64,000 nt of DNA from Alviniconcha marisindica (GCA_018857735.1 JABMCL010002109.1:36001-100000); one strand, 5' to 3'; shown: positions 1 through 13,718, numbered from the stretch's first letter. Program-made: numbers and translations. Notes: generated by a model not told the origin, from the sequence alone.

Positions 1-1430
1 ATTCACATACTATGACTTCAGATTCATCCTTTAGATTTCCACTTAGTATCACTACTATCAGAGTATGTGAAAATAAATAATGCTTTAAAATCGGCAGCAA
101 GGAATGAAAATACCCCATAAAAAAGTGTAGTGGGTGATAATGACCACCAGTTTTTCACCAAGGCAATGTAAACAGTACAGCGCCTTTTTGAAACTGCAGT
201 GGCACAAACAGTGAGGTCATGAACAGTGTCAAATGTATTATGAATGATAATATGAATTGGTGACAGAATACCTTCCCCCACTGTGTGTGGTGTGTAAACT
301 GTAATGTTGTCATTTTGCATTCATTTTTTATTTATTTTTAAGTATACCCTTTAGAATTTTGTAAGAGGGTGAAAGTACCCATTTAAATTGCAGGACAGGG
401 GTGAGCCCACTGTCTAGAATGTGAAAAATGGGGATCCCTGAATGACATAATCAGGTCAGTTAAAAAAAAGAAAATGTTCTGTGACTCAAAACATAAACCA
501 CTAGCCTCTTGTGCAAATCAGAATTTGGCCCTCTTTGATGATTTATCTGAATTTTGTTAATTTAAAACCTTTTGATCATCAAAGGCAAAATCAGGTCTTG
601 ATCATTTTAGTTTGTGTGGCTTTGCAGGGGTTGTGCTGCTTTTTTACCAGAGTATTGTGTCAACCAACGCAAAACATTACATATTTTGCGTCAGTGATAC
701 CAAAAAATGTGGACAGCATAACCTAGAATTAGTGCACAAACCATTGCTCCTGATAGAAAGTTTAGGTGAGGGTCACAGTGACCCCATGTCAAAAAAAATC
801 TAAGGGTCACAGTTCTCACACAGCCTAAACTGGGGGTCACAACACTGAAGTAGCAGTGCTCTGGATAACACACTACTGCGGGTCTGTTAGTGTTATGCAT
901 GTTTTGCGGTGTGCAAAATTTTGCGGTGAGCGTGACCCCTGCTTTAGGGGCTAGTAGTAATTCCTTTTCGTTAATGGATTCTCATATTGACTAGCCCTCT
1001 TGGGCTTGGAGAATGTTTTTAAATCTACACATGCCACACAGTTGCACACTTTGTTGTCACTTTGTTGTCTTTGAATGTGTTGATGTTGTCACTTGTGTCT
1101 GCCAGCAAGATCTTTAAGTTTCTGATTAACTGTTCTCTCTCTTTTCATCTCATTTGGACCACCCAGGACTGGACTGGTGTGTTTCAAAAATCATTAAAGA
1201 CTGGTTGCTAAAATGCGTAGTGGAAACCCTGGTCTGTGGACCATCTGTCATGAAATGTATTGTGCTTGCTTTGAAAAATGACTGTTATACCAACCAAATT
1301 AACTTTTTAAAGTACCTTCTGAAATGTCTGTACTGTGTACATGTTGTTACTTTTTGTTTTGCAGGTTTGAATTCTACAAACAGGATTTTAAAAAATAACA
1401 CATTTTTCATAAATTTGTCTCTGTGTGCAG
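1..1430. other. 5' flank or upstream intron of the shared exons
   Basis: I see no convincing coding exon here. The region is AT-rich with short chance open frames on both strands. It ends in a good splice acceptor (pyrimidine-rich stretch ending TGTGTGCAG at 1430), so a non-coding 5' UTR exon probably lies upstream, inside or outside the window. A second acceptor-like TTTTGCAG ends near 1364. No promoter could be assigned. Confidence 0.5.
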
Positions 1431-1457
1431 ATACTCAAGAGTTGAGCAACAAACAAC

Positions 1458-2160
1458 ATGGATGAGGAAACAGCCAACCGATTTGTTTCTTCATTGGTGA
1501 AGTCGATTCAAGCCCTCTGCAATGGCTACATTGATTTCTCAACAAGCATTGAAGTCATAGGCCACATTCACCTGAACATTGATCACAATTTGAAGTTCAA
1601 TTATATACTGACCGAAGAAGTCAGCAAATCAGTGAGTGAAGGTGCAACAGTATTTGCAAGTCACAGTTATCATTCCCAGCCACCGCCTAGTGTTTCATCA
1701 AAGACTGCTGGTGATGCTTCAAGTCGGAATCGTCGAAAATCACATCATGTGACTCAAAGCAATGAAACAGACCCTCTGGGAATAACTTCATTGCCTGCAG
1801 AAGTGCCTAATACATCAAAATCAAAATCTGACAATCATTCCCAGGGTGCAAGTCGTGTTGGTGAAAGCAGTGATTCTTCTCAATCTGGGACTGGTGTTTC
1901 ACAGGACACTGATTCTGTGAAGCAGGAAAACAACCGATCATCTTGCCAAGTACAGGAGAGCTTGGACAGACGACGTAGAAATGCCCTACCATCTCACAGA
2001 ACTCCATCCCCAGCAGCCAAACGTAGTCGCAACAATGACACTGGTTCATCCACTTCTGTGCAGAACCCTGGTTTTGATGTGATAGAGATCAAAGAAGAGC
2101 CAGATGATGAACCATCAGTCTTCTTTGGAGACAATTCCTCACACATGGCTGTTGGGCAAG
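1458..2160 (+). CDS. Shared N-terminal coding exon (E1) of multi-isoform transcription-factor-like gene
   Basis: The exon probably begins at 1431 after TGTGTGCAG; the ATG at 1458 has a strong context (AACATGG). It encodes residues 1-234 and ends at CAAG|GTGATT (2160/2161) with one base of a split codon (phase 1). Without splicing the frame stops at 2166-2168. Residues 1-58 look like a compact domain (hydrophobic/helical, with the segment IEVIGHIHLNID) that I do not recognise; it is not a BTB domain. Residues 60-200 are Ser-rich and probably disordered, with basic NLS-like patches at 90-94 (RNRRK) and 171-191 (RRRR...KRSR). Sumoylation-type motifs are VKQE (154-157) and IKEEPDDEP (211-219), common in transcriptional regulators. 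A role as the constant part of all isoforms is inferred from phase and position. The non-consensus donor (GTGATT) is the weakest point. Confidence 0.8.
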
Positions 2161-5100
2161 GTGATTGATTGATGGCTATAACTTTTTTTGTTGTTCTGCA
2201 CATTTTTTTTTTAGGTTGGGATGTCTGAATCCCATTTCCCAGTGAAAGAACAGCCATGTTGTGTTTTAATTTTGTGTCAGTGCACCATGTACAAGGTTTG
2301 CATGAACTGATAATTTCCAATATTTTACAGTTTTACAGGTTAAGATCAGCATATTTATATACTGTGGAAAAAATTGGCAGTTGTTAGGTTACCAGCTGCA
2401 GCATAATGACAGCTGCAAACAAATGTATTCACATTCAAAACTTTTTAAGTGGCCTAAATTAAAATAAACAAAAACGGCAACAACACATACCTGGAATAAT
2501 GGTTAACTTGGTGAGAGTTGGTGGTGCAGAGAGAGAACACTCATCAGGCATGGGAATTGTCTGGGAAAAGGCAAATTTCCATGTTAGTGAAACTGACTTT
2601 ACATGGACAAAAAAGAATTGTCCACAGGGAAAAATAATCGGGGTGCAGAAAATGGAAGCACCGGTTTTAGCTCTGCACTGAATACCTGTGGTACATTCGG
2701 AGTGCATTCATATCTTCTTGTCACCCGTCTTAGTCACTTTAATTGTATACACAGCCATTTACTGTTACTCTCACAGGCAGGTATTGGTGCTGAACACAGT
2801 CATTCTGACATGCTTTAGGGTTATGTTTCGACAAGGAAAAAAGCTAGTTTTTTGAAAGGTTTTGAAAGATTAACCATGTCTTTCACTTGCGTTGTCAACT
2901 GTGGCTAAAAGTTTGATGACTGCAGCTGTGCCAATGAGTAGGAGTGGGTATCAGTAAACAGTAGCTGGATTGGTCTAGTACAAGATGTGAAAAACTGGTG
3001 GGAGACACAAAACTTGAGGTTTGTAACTTGTGAAGTTGTGTTTTTTTTTGGTGTGTGTTGTGCAACCCCTAACAGTGACATTACAGGGTTCGTGTTAACA
3101 AGTAATTTCTGGTGTTTTACTGGATAAGGTAAGCATATACCCAAAGCTGCAATTGTTAGATGTACCAGCTGTTATTTTAACTGGTTCTAAAATACAGCAA
3201 AAAAGCAGCACAGTGAGAGAGAGTGTGTGCATATACTTACAGGCAGGGAGGGGAGCTGAATGTTTGCTAGTACAGTGCTGGTAGTAGTATGGAAAGCCCA
3301 TGTATTTGGCCAGTTGTGCTTACAGGCAGGGAGGGGAGTGGGATGTTTGTTAGAACAGTGCTGGTAGTAGTATGGAAAGCCATGTATCTGACCGGTTAGT
3401 GATTGTCTGACCAGTTTCCGTAAACCACTTTCACCACTGTAGGATGTCACACTGGTTTGAAAAAGTCTAGCGCCCTTGCTGCATTATTTTCAATATGATG
3501 AAGGTCACTTAACGAAGATCAGTTGAGCTGGAAATGAAAGTTTGTGAGGAGGTGATGAAGGAACACGTCAATACACTGTTCCATGTTGTTAAAAATATCT
3601 TTATGGCCATAAAAATGACATCAGGATAGCCTCAGATTCCATAGATTGGGGGGGGGGGGCACTGACACATGAATTTTTACTTTTTTTTTCTCTACTTTTT
3701 TTCACAGGTTCTAAAGAGTTGATTTAAAACATGAATCAAGAGACTAAAGAGACATTGTTTGTGCAGCATCAGTTGCAAAAAGGTTAAGAACCCAACACAG
3801 GATTTGCTTGTTTTCACATCAGTGCAAATTCTTTTGACGCCAACAGTAAAGTCATACCAACACAGAAAATTTTGATGGCTGGCTGGTGCAGATGAATTTT
3901 CAGCTTTACTCTTTCAAATTGGATGCATAGCTTTAACTGTTTTTGTACTTTTCTTGCACGGTCAGCAATGCAGTATATACCAGTGGCATTAGAAGCATTT
4001 TGCAGTCATGATCCTGATGAGAATTACTTCGCATGGTTTGTGTCTTTGGCATTGAGGGGAGGCAACTGTGTAATGCTTGTTCCATCAGTTGTGGACAGGT
4101 TGGGGGCCTTTGAGCTTAGCAGTTTGGTTTTGTGATCTATGAATGCCATCTGTGGCAAAAGTGACTTGACATTTACAATGATGGCCCATTTGGACAGGCC
4201 CTGAATCATTACTGCTAGGACTCGGTACATGAAGATGCTTTTTGTGACCGATTCATTATGTGATTATCTGTTCTGATTATGAATCAGAATACCATATGAG
4301 CAAGCAGCTGATGATATTGGTGGACTTTTTATTGTACAGCATTTGGTTGTCATCTTTGCTGTTGTGAGAGGGAAAGGTGTATCATTTGACTTTAATGAAT
4401 TTTCAGTTGATATCCAAAGCTGAAAAAGAAAAAAGAAGAAGTGCTATTTGTATTTCCAGTAGGTCTGGTTGGCAGAGTTTTGTGAGAGAGAACATAGGCA
4501 AAAGTGAAGTGTTTCTGTGGAACAGAAGAGCCAGTTTTATTCCCCATTTAACTTCAATTAACATATTTAACACGGTTTTGCTGATAAAATCTTTCAGATT
4601 TAATACAAATATGACTGTGCTTGTGGCCCTATTACTGTATTACTGTTAGGCCTTTTATCACTACTTGCCATAGAGGTAAGTGAAAAAAGAAAAAAGAAAA
4701 ATTGCATTGGTTGTAGCTGAAAATTGCTTCAAAATTGTCATTTCCCACCACAGGAAACAGAAATTTCACTTGTTGAAAACAAATTGAACAAAAAAGAAAA
4801 AAAGATCAGTGCAAAGCAAAGAATAGAGGTACATGGATAAAAACATGCACTTTTCTGATGAATTTAGTGTAATCTGCAGGCCTTCTGAATTGCTCCAGCT
4901 GCTGCTACATCAGTGCATACAGTCCCTCCATTCCACTGAGCACTGGTGGTTTTGTCCATCGGTGTAGATCTAGCTTGTTTACAGTTTTTGATTGAAAGAA
5001 TGGCATGGAAAGAACAATATTTGCTGACAGTGCAAGGCATAAAAATCCACATGCATGAGCATATGTGCATGTGTCATATGCCAAACTTGGTTCTGAAGTA

Positions 5101-6479
5101 TTTTAATAATTTTTCTGTTGGTTGCATAATTATGGAGCTCTTATGGAATGTCAGAACAGGTTTGAGCGTTAGGTACTGTCAGTATTACTCTTTTATGATA
5201 TCCACTGCCTTCCTATACCTAGATGGCTAGAGGCTTGTAAGTCTGAAAGTGAAACTGCATAAAGCATAAATTGGGAGAATGGTGCAATGTATTTGTGATG
5301 CTCGGCATTATTCAGTCTCGGTTCATTTAGAACAATTTTCAACACAGTGTGTTGTTTTTATTTACAGTATAGAATACTAGTTTTGCTGGGGAGATGGGGT
5401 TAGAAAATACAAACAGTTGAAATGGCACATGGATGTGTCTGGCCTCTGGGGATCATGAAGTTGCTTTGTGACTGATTTGGTCTTGGGTAATGGTTTGCTC
5501 TTCTTGTGTGCATTTGCGGAAGACCTGATATAGGACGAAATCACACGGAACCACAAAACATCAGATTTGCTAGGACACATAATCTTGACCAGATAAAATG
5601 AACAGGACCCATTCAAAAGACTGAAATAAAAGACAATGTCATTGCAGAGCTATATGAAAGGTAAACTGTTCGGTTTCATGTTGTTGTGATAGGTGGATAG
5701 TTTTTAGACCCAGTCAACCATGATGGTTATATATGGTGTCATGAAGTATAAAAATGTTCTTTTAGAAATTAAAAAAAAAGTTTTCAATGAAGACAAAATA
5801 TAGGCCTATATTGTCTGCTTCCACTTGTTCGTATGTTAGAGATATGAATTTACATCATTTTTATGGTGGCTTGGTTCATAACATTTTACAAGCTGTCTTG
5901 ATTTTTGAATAACTGAAAATCTTTTGACTTGTTTATCCACATCATGACAATGGTAAGATGAGGTTTGGTCCTGTATCTATTCCTTCATATTACTGTTGGT
6001 CTTATGTTGTTGACAACATTGTCAATAATGAAAATAATATGAACAGAGAAGTTAAAGCATGCTCTGGGTATATGACTGATTTTACTCTTCTTTTTTTTTT
6101 TAGTCACCTAGAAAAGAAGAAAAGACTGCTGAAAACACCAGGGCACAGCAAATGCACACAACAGTTTTACTGCATCTTGCAGCTGCCAAAAATAATGGCA
6201 ACTGCTTGACCCTCCATAGCACAGTATTTACAGTAAAACAACCAAAGATTTGTACAGTGGGTTAAAAACAACATTCGTTAGCGGTTATTTAATAAAACCC
6301 CTAGTATTTCTGTTGTGCTTATGTCAAGTTTACTTTCTGTTAGTGTTACTGTGTTAGGTGTAAAAATTTAGGTTGCCAGTTTTGTACTTAGATCCCACAT
6401 CCACAATCTGGGTCATGAGCCTGTTGAGAGCAAAATATGAAAATAGGGCACACAGTGTAAATATTCTGTTATGTTGCAG
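2161..6479. other. Intron between shared exons E1 and E2
   Basis: No conserved domain appears in any frame. The stretch contains a two-copy 83-base direct repeat (3236-3395), a poly-G run near 3649-3658, and many short chance open frames. An acceptor-like TTTTTTCACAG at 3708 is followed by a stop after six codons in the required frame, so I do not call an exon there. It ends with ATGTTGCAG at 6479. Confidence 0.6.
3236..3395 (+). repeat. Two-copy tandem duplication, about 83-base unit
   Basis: Copies begin at about 3236 and 3319; both contain TTACAGGCAGGGAGGGGAG followed, some 25 bases later, by GTGCTGGTAGTAGTATGG. It lies in the intron with no coding signal. Confidence 0.8.
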
Positions 6480-6716
6480 ATATCCAGACACCAGACTTCA
6501 GCAATGTGGTGATGGAAAGTCTTGATCGAGTGGGTCAGATAGAGGGCAATCAGTTAGTGGCTGGTGGTGATTCAATGCAGCAGCAGCAGCAGCAGCAACC
6601 ATTTCCTGTTATGCTGCATACCAATGCTGGTATTCCTTCCTCCACAATGTCTTCATCAGGTGGTCAGGCGCCAGGCCCATCTTCAGATCCTCGATCAGCA
6701 GCTTCTACAAGTGGAG
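6480..6716 (+). CDS. Shared second coding exon (E2), poly-Q linker
   Basis: It is bounded by ATGTTGCAG|A (6479/6480) and a near-consensus donor GGAG|GTAGGT (6716/6717). Length is 237 bases with phase 1 at both ends, so including or skipping it keeps the frame. It encodes residues 235-313 when joined to E1: a start DIQTPDFSNVVMESLD, a seven-residue Gln run from CAG repeats, and a Ser/Gly/Pro-rich tail ending SAASTSG. No folded domain is evident; it looks like a flexible, possibly activating, linker between the N-terminal domain and the variable C-terminal modules. If the donor is not used, the frame continues through the intron for 45 residues to a stop at 6853, giving a possible short intron-retained isoform without a DNA-binding end. 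Confidence 0.8.
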
Positions 6717-9700
6717 GTAGGTTTCCTGTTTCCTCTCCCTGCTTTGTGTTCAGTTCTTGTGCATCAGACATCTGGTTTACTGCAACCACTGCAGTTCTCT
6801 TAGTAGCCTTTCCAGCTTCTATCATTTCTGAACTTATGTGTGGTTTGGTGTAATCGTGACATTTGTTCCCCACCACAAGGATGCAGCCACTACCTGATGC
6901 TTACTTGATTTCTCTGATGTCACCAGAAGGTATTTTTAATCAGAAATGGACACAGCTGCCTTTTTTGTGTGAAGATTACTGAACCATTAATTTGTACCTG
7001 CCCATTCCTTGTAGTTGAACTAAGTGTGAACCATCAGCTCTAGATGCACAGGAGACACCATGTCAGAATTAAAACAGTAGGGTTGCACAAATCCCAGTTT
7101 TGTTGATTTGCAGACTGTTGATGTGCTAGATCTATACAGTCTAATACTGAATTTGTTTTGGATCTGGATACTCAAATTTGTCAGTGAACAGAGTTAGCAT
7201 GTACATTCCTAATTGTATAGTTTGATAGCATCATGAGCCAGATGATGAAAATAAATAAGTTTATAGTGTACAAGATTTATAAAATGGGATGAGTGAAGAC
7301 GTGCTGGTGTAAAACTGTACTGTTTTGCAGGAAGTTTAAGCTTTTTTATGTACAGTGTCAAAAGATCGAAATAAAACATACCCTAAAAATGAGTATAACC
7401 TATATAAATGCACATTAAAAAAAATCCCCTTTATGAACTAAATGGCTTATCAATTAGTAGTTTGCTTGCTGCTAGAGAAAAGGTAATGCTTTTTGCAATA
7501 CCTATGCTATTATGTATTGATGGCATAAATCGGGTGGTGCACTGATTTTTCTTCTTCATCAAAATTGTTTAGTCAAATTGTGAACTTGGGCATGTAAAAT
7601 AATTTCAGTATTAATAATAGCCAGTAGCCTTACCAGCTACAACAAATGATGAGGTTAATAACTACATCTGAATTTGACTACTATTGGTTTTATGGAGAGA
7701 GCAATAGAACTTACAAGGAATGAAGACAAACATGCTGATGGTGTATTTTCACTTAGAACGGAAAATAGCTTTTGAAGTAATCAGAGAATGCATTCAGACA
7801 GTGGCTGCATTAGTGCTTTCTGTTTGTGTTGGTGTCAGTTTTTGTTTTCTTTTAGACTTAGTCCTTCACTCCTCTCCACCCTCAGTCACTTTGACATTAC
7901 AGCTGATACTAATAGAAAGTACTCAGTCAGTTTGAATAGCGATGCTTAGTCTAACAATTCCAACAGTAGTATTGACTAGTAGTTACCAAATAATGCCAAG
8001 AGGCCTGCATTGTCCCTGCATACTGATGGGAAGTGCACTGGAATTGAAATTTGACTGCTACTTTTTTGTGGTTGCACAGTAACAATGACTCGAATGAGTA
8101 AGTGAAGATGTGATAGTTCAGGTAGGTCAGTGTGGTAGATTTTGTTCTGTCACAGAAACTCTTTAGTAACACACGAATGGAAAGGCGGCTTGTTATCTGC
8201 TGCCTTTAGGTACAGGTGTGCTGTAGGAGTGGTTTTACTGAACTATACATTTGTGGCAGAAAAGGTAGAAACTTATTTTACTCGGTTATTGATAAGACAA
8301 TGTGACTACATAGTTCACATACAGTGATTGTTTTGCATCAAGTTGGTCAGAAAGTCACTTGTTAGCCAATTCCCTCATGAACACAAGTAATCATGATTTA
8401 TGGAGAAAAGAAGACAACTTTCCCAAAAGATCTCAAGGCTGGTAAGTACTGCTTACATGTACATGACCACTTTGTGTTTATCTGATGAGCAGGGGTTTTG
8501 TTAGGACACTCAAAATACATGAATAATAGTGGAATTGTTAGCCTGTGAAACTGCTGCAATGTTATAATCAGACTGAAAGTGAAATTCTAATGTTTTTTGG
8601 TGGTATGGGACAACATGCTTCCCCTTCCCCTTAAAAAGAAAAAGAGAAAGAAAGAAAAAAAATATTGTTATGTGATGCATCATAGTTTGATCAGGCTGAT
8701 CTTGTCATTGCCTGTCAAGCCTCGTTCAGGAATTGTGCTTGTTCATTGCTGTATTCAGAGAAAAAACTCAGAATTGAGATACATCAAGTGAATGTTTTTG
8801 TCAACAGTAAACATTTTGTGCCTTTGAAGTAAGAACAAAAATTTAAGTAAAAGCTACCCAGCTGATTTACCCAGCTACTAACCAGATTTTGATGTGTTCA
8901 GGTTGAGAAAATCAAACACTGACACATTCAAGTTAACACACTGAAATTGAATAGGAATATCTCCATTTTGCTAGCTGTATTAACTTTTCATCATCAAGTT
9001 ATATTATGGTACCAAAGTAACCCAGACCAGCTGTATAGCTAATGGTCAGAAAATGTCAACGTCCTGTCCATTTTCCAAGAACAGCATAATGTCTTGTTAA
9101 CTGTTGCTCACAGATCAGAGCACAGAGTGGTATGATTTTTTTGTTTTGTGTTTTTTGTTTTGTAGAATATGTGTTGCTATTCCTCTTTGTACTGCTGCAG
9201 ATCAAAGGTGGGAAGGCTTGTATAGTATCAGTAGGTAAAATATAGCAAACATGCTTTATTGAAATAACAAATCTTGCAACATTGTGACAGTATGAGTCTG
9301 TGCAATGGTCAGTGTGATATTAGTAAGGTTACTTTGTGCTTCATGGGAACCTTTGTGGTGACATTTTTCTGACATCTTGTAAGGGCATTTTTAATGGTGG
9401 ATGATCATGATGAATATGGAGATATTGATGTTGCTAGTACTAGTGCTTGGCTTTGACTGGAGCCTTGTCATCGTATTGAGAAAATTGGAAATGACCATTT
9501 TCCAGACAATCTTTTTGAAATAGGGTGATTTTTATGCAGGACTATCAGCACATAATGTGCTGGTTACTGGATGACTGTGTTGATTGCCACAGACATCACA
9601 GGCTTTATTGTTTCGGCCACGGATTGTAGAGGTAAACACCTACTAGACAGTGTCAGTAAAACACATCTGTGGTCAAACTTGGGAAAGGGTTAAAAATAAG

Positions 9701-12700
9701 TGACCAAATACAGACAGTATCCTGCCAGTTTTGCACATTGATTTTGACTGGCAATAAGTTGCCTGTCACAGCAGAAGCATGTCCAGATAGTATTAAACAG
9801 CCATAACTCATGTGGATCAGTGGCCAAAATGAAGTATCAGAAATGTAGAGGCAAGTACAGTATGATCATTTATATTAATTGTGATTATAGTGTAGTCAGA
9901 TTGGAACAAATTGATGTTTTGTTTAGCTCATCCTAGTACTCTTACTGTATTATCTTTTGTGGGGGGTGGGGATAGGTCATGTCCTCTTCCATTGTCCTGA
10001 TTCATTGACATACGATTTCATGCTCAGATCTGATCTGATCATATTTAGCTCTGTACTGTCTGTAGAATATTATTATACAAGTACTTTTGCAGACTCAAAA
10101 AATTATTTGAATTTATTCAGCTTCAGAGTTTCAGGCAAAGTGACTTACACTTAAAGCCTCACACTTTAATAAGGATAAAATAGGGTTCATTTTATAAGAG
10201 ACAAATAAATAACCTGCTTTAAAAACAACTCACAGGTTGATGCACACTTTTTTGCATGATCCCTAGAAATCACTTAAATTAAGCTTTATAATTAAGCTTC
10301 TTATATAATTTAGTCATGACAAGAGATATCTTGCAAGTAATTTACTAGTTTAAAAGATTTTTTTAGCTGATCTGGATGTTGACAACAAAGATTTAAATGT
10401 ACATCAACACACACACTAATTTCCCATCTTATGGCAATGGGACTGAAACAAAGCTTTTGAAAATCAAAATGATTTTAAGAAAGATTTGAAAAAATGACAG
10501 GGGTATGCAGCATGACAGACATAAATAGGGAGTTGGTTCCAGGTAGTTGAGCGCAGTAAGCGAAAGAGTGCGGACCAATTATCTTCGTGTGGAAGGATGG
10601 TCACTTAATGATTCAACCTATAATCAAGGTCATGGGGGATGTCTGAAAATTATAATAGTTTAATAGTGATGTGCTTTTCATGATTCAGTGAAACCAACAA
10701 AAGAATCCTTAATAGCATTTTTTCATGATTTTCTTTTTTGAATGCGAGTCCATACAGCATTAATGTTTTGCTCTTCTGTAGAGTAGAACAGTTTTGCCTT
10801 TGCTGTTTTACATAAAAGGTGAATGTGCTTTAGCTTTCCCACCAGAACTGCAATGTGCTTTCTCTTTTCAGTGTGAACTCTAGTCTGTTGCACAGGAACT
10901 GAAACATTGTGTTGGTCATTTACTCACACAAAGAAAGTGATATTAACACACACCTGCTTGAGCATTTGTATTAGTAATTAATGGGGCAGATAAGCCTCTT
11001 TGCTAAGGCAGACGAGTCAGTCCAACATCAGGGTTCACACTACATTCAGTTAAATATAAGTAGCCAAAAACAAAAACACCAGCCCCTTTCATGGACATGG
11101 GCATTTATAAAGTATGGTGTCATTAGGTTTATTGGCTTGAAAAAAAAAAAATTGCATACAAGGTGTCTGATCTAGAACAGCCAAAGCCAAACACCCAGGA
11201 AACATTCTAGTTTTTGAGTACATCTTTACACAGTAATTAAACTTAACTTTTTGTGTGAGATGGAGGGGATGGGTAGGACAAAATATCAGTGACACTGAAC
11301 TGATATTTGGGGCATAAAATCATTTGCCAAAGATGTGTTTAATATATAGAATATGTTGCACAGGTTTTCGTCTCTGTTTCACCATGTAAACTGTTCTGAT
11401 TTTTGATATGGGGACACATCTTTATGTTCACAATCACCAGTTGCAATGCGGAGAGTAGTCAGAAACATAGTAGTGTTAGCCCTGATTTGTGAAGAAAATA
11501 CTGTTTACCATGCATCAGATCAACATAAACTGCATACACATTTAATTTTAGTTGACACTTGTGATTGTTAATGTTATGTTCATGACACATCCGTACAGTT
11601 CTGAAGTGTTCTCAGTTCAGCTACACAATTTATGTTCATTGTCTTGGGTCACTTTGAAGGTTCCCCAGTTTTGAAAGATGGTAGACCCGTTGGTTGTGCT
11701 TCATGAAATGTTGCAGAATTGTGGATTTGTTTCTGTGTTCAGGATGAGATTGTGAGCATTGTCATGTTTGGGATTGTAGCTATGCACAATACATTAAAGA
11801 GGAAATAAAGCGGTATGGATACATTGTGTTCACGTGTGCGCAATTTCTACCATGAGTATGATTTCATGACATGACATTATTTGTGGCATCCTACGCTTAG
11901 TTTTGTATGTATTCTACTTCTGCACTCCAGTCAAGCTGTACTGTAAAGTTTTAGACAACCTGCTAAAAGTCCGGGAATTTATTAATATTCATACAAACCA
12001 AATTAAAATGACATACTTTGAGATTTAGTAGAATACTGGATGGCGGCATGTATTACATCAAAGACAATGTGTGTGCAATAAAAATGGGTTGCATGTGTTA
12101 CTTCAAAGAGAGCATTTTATGTGCCGTCATTGTGGCCAAGTCCTGAATATATGCTGTTACCACACACCAGTGTATTTTATGAGGAGTTATACATTCCATA
12201 TCTGTTAGTGTTTTCTGTTTTTAACCACTCCTTAGAACTGGGGAAAGGGATATGTGGTGATTCAACATGGTCATTCTGTTGAATTGGAAGTTTTGTTTTT
12301 ACTGTGGTTTGCGTTTATATGCAGTGTCTGGTTATTTTCTAATGGGTCTTGCCTATACAAGTAGACTTTCAGTTTGGACCTTAGGTTATGTCAGTAATTA
12401 CTCCGGTGCTTTATCATACTGATTGAGATTTGTGGGGTAGTACAAGTTGAGTTTCTTTCTGTCTGTCTGCATCTTTTGGGTTTGGGACAGTTTCAGTCTG
12501 TAATGATTGAGTAAACAGCTGTACTGGCAGACATCCATATGTTCAGTGGTTTATATAGATTTGATCAAATAGCCAGTAAACAGTATACTGCAAGTGTCTT
12601 TTGAAGGCTCACACCAGTTTACAAATTATATTTATATGTATGTTGCTTGGCTACTATTAAAATCCACTTTGTCCATATTTCACTTGACTACTAAAATAAA

Positions 12701-13434
12701 CTCATTTATCACTATAGCAAAGCAGAATTTAATCGTGAAGTTGGGGTTTCAGAAGTCGTGTACAAGTATGTAACAATGTGTGCGCAAGTGATTGCTAAGT
12801 TGTGGTCGCTGTCCGTAACTTGCGTATAGCATACCTGATTTGACACATGCTGAAGCTTTAAATGAGTTTGGCAGTTTAAAGGCAGCCTATTTGTGCTTGG
12901 TCCTTCATGAATGTTTTGGTCATTTTTGAGATGGCTTTACATGACTACAGGTTGATTTTGTCTGCTTTATGAAATACAGTAATACGGATTTCAGATAGCT
13001 TTGAATACAACACATGTATGCTTTATTATGCATTGATTAGGCCGTGTGCTGATGTTGAAAAGGGGAACTTCCATACATTTTTACAAGTGATTCCACTTGC
13101 TCCATCACCATTTGTTTGGAGTGGAGGACAAAAGCAGTTGAACGTATTGGAGAGTACTCAGGATGTGTCTGTTGTATAACTGTTCTGCTGGTGGGCTGTT
13201 GGCAAGTAATTGTAGTTGCTGGGTGTATTTTATGCATAAGCATTGACCCTTGATTTTATTTTGCATCCAGATAAAAAAAAATATGGTCCTATGTGGGATA
13301 AGCTCCAGTTATGGAGAATGCCTGTTATGTTTCTCCAGCTTTAAAAGAATGGATCTCAACTCTTTTACTACTTTCTTGCCCTGATAGTGATACTTCTCGC
13401 GCTTACCCGCGTCCTTTCCTGTTTGGTGGCACAG
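6717..13434. other. Long intron between shared exons and first alternative exon
   Basis: These 6.7 kb hold no open frame with a recognisable domain and no phase-compatible cassette that I could support. The sequence is AT-rich with scattered A-tracts and no long microsatellite. If there were a promoter for shorter isoforms or a splice-control region it could sit here, but nothing in the sequence shows it directly. Confidence 0.5.
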
Positions 13435-13718
13435 GTGTCCTTGCATCTCCTCTGCCAGTTTCCAGCACTGCTTCAGCTGCCGGACTGGGATATCAGCTGC
13501 CTAACCAGAGACACTTTCTGCAACGTATTCCTGTCACAGGCAAGAAAGTTAAGCCACAGAGGCGCTGCATCGTATGCAAAGATGCAGGGGTGCGCCGAGA
13601 GAGTCGTTTCTACTGTTCAGCTTGTCCTGGTGGTCCAGGCTTCTGCAGGACTGGGCCTTGTTTTATGACTCATCACAGAATGATGGGCTGTATATTTGAT
13701 AAGCATCTCCTTATTTGA
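13435..13718 (+). CDS. Alternative terminal exon Z-I.1: PiggyBac-type zinc ribbon
   Basis: Acceptor GGTGGCACAG ends at 13434; joining to the shared exons gives a 94-residue end. Residues 26-45 (HFLQRIP...PQRRC) and the cysteine ladder at 45, 48, 61, 64, 71, 76 with His81 follow C-x2-C-x12-C-x2-C-x6-C-x4-C-x4-H. That is the pattern of the Cys-rich C-terminal zinc ribbon of PiggyBac transposases (DDE_Tnp_1-like zinc-ribbon family), including the preceding 'H-x-L-x-x-I-P...K' segment. In transposases this module binds transposon-end DNA; here it stands without any catalytic domain. It is the first of five similar neighbouring exons. AATAAA at 13909-13914 could end this transcript. Confidence 0.85.

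Noticed and set aside
1458..2160. BTB/POZ domain in the shared exon
   Set aside because: The residue pattern and length of a BTB domain are absent; the N-terminal part is only about 60 residues.
3708..3727. Good acceptor (TTTTTTCACAG) with phase-1 frame in the E1-E2 intron
   Set aside because: The frame stops after six codons; no module.
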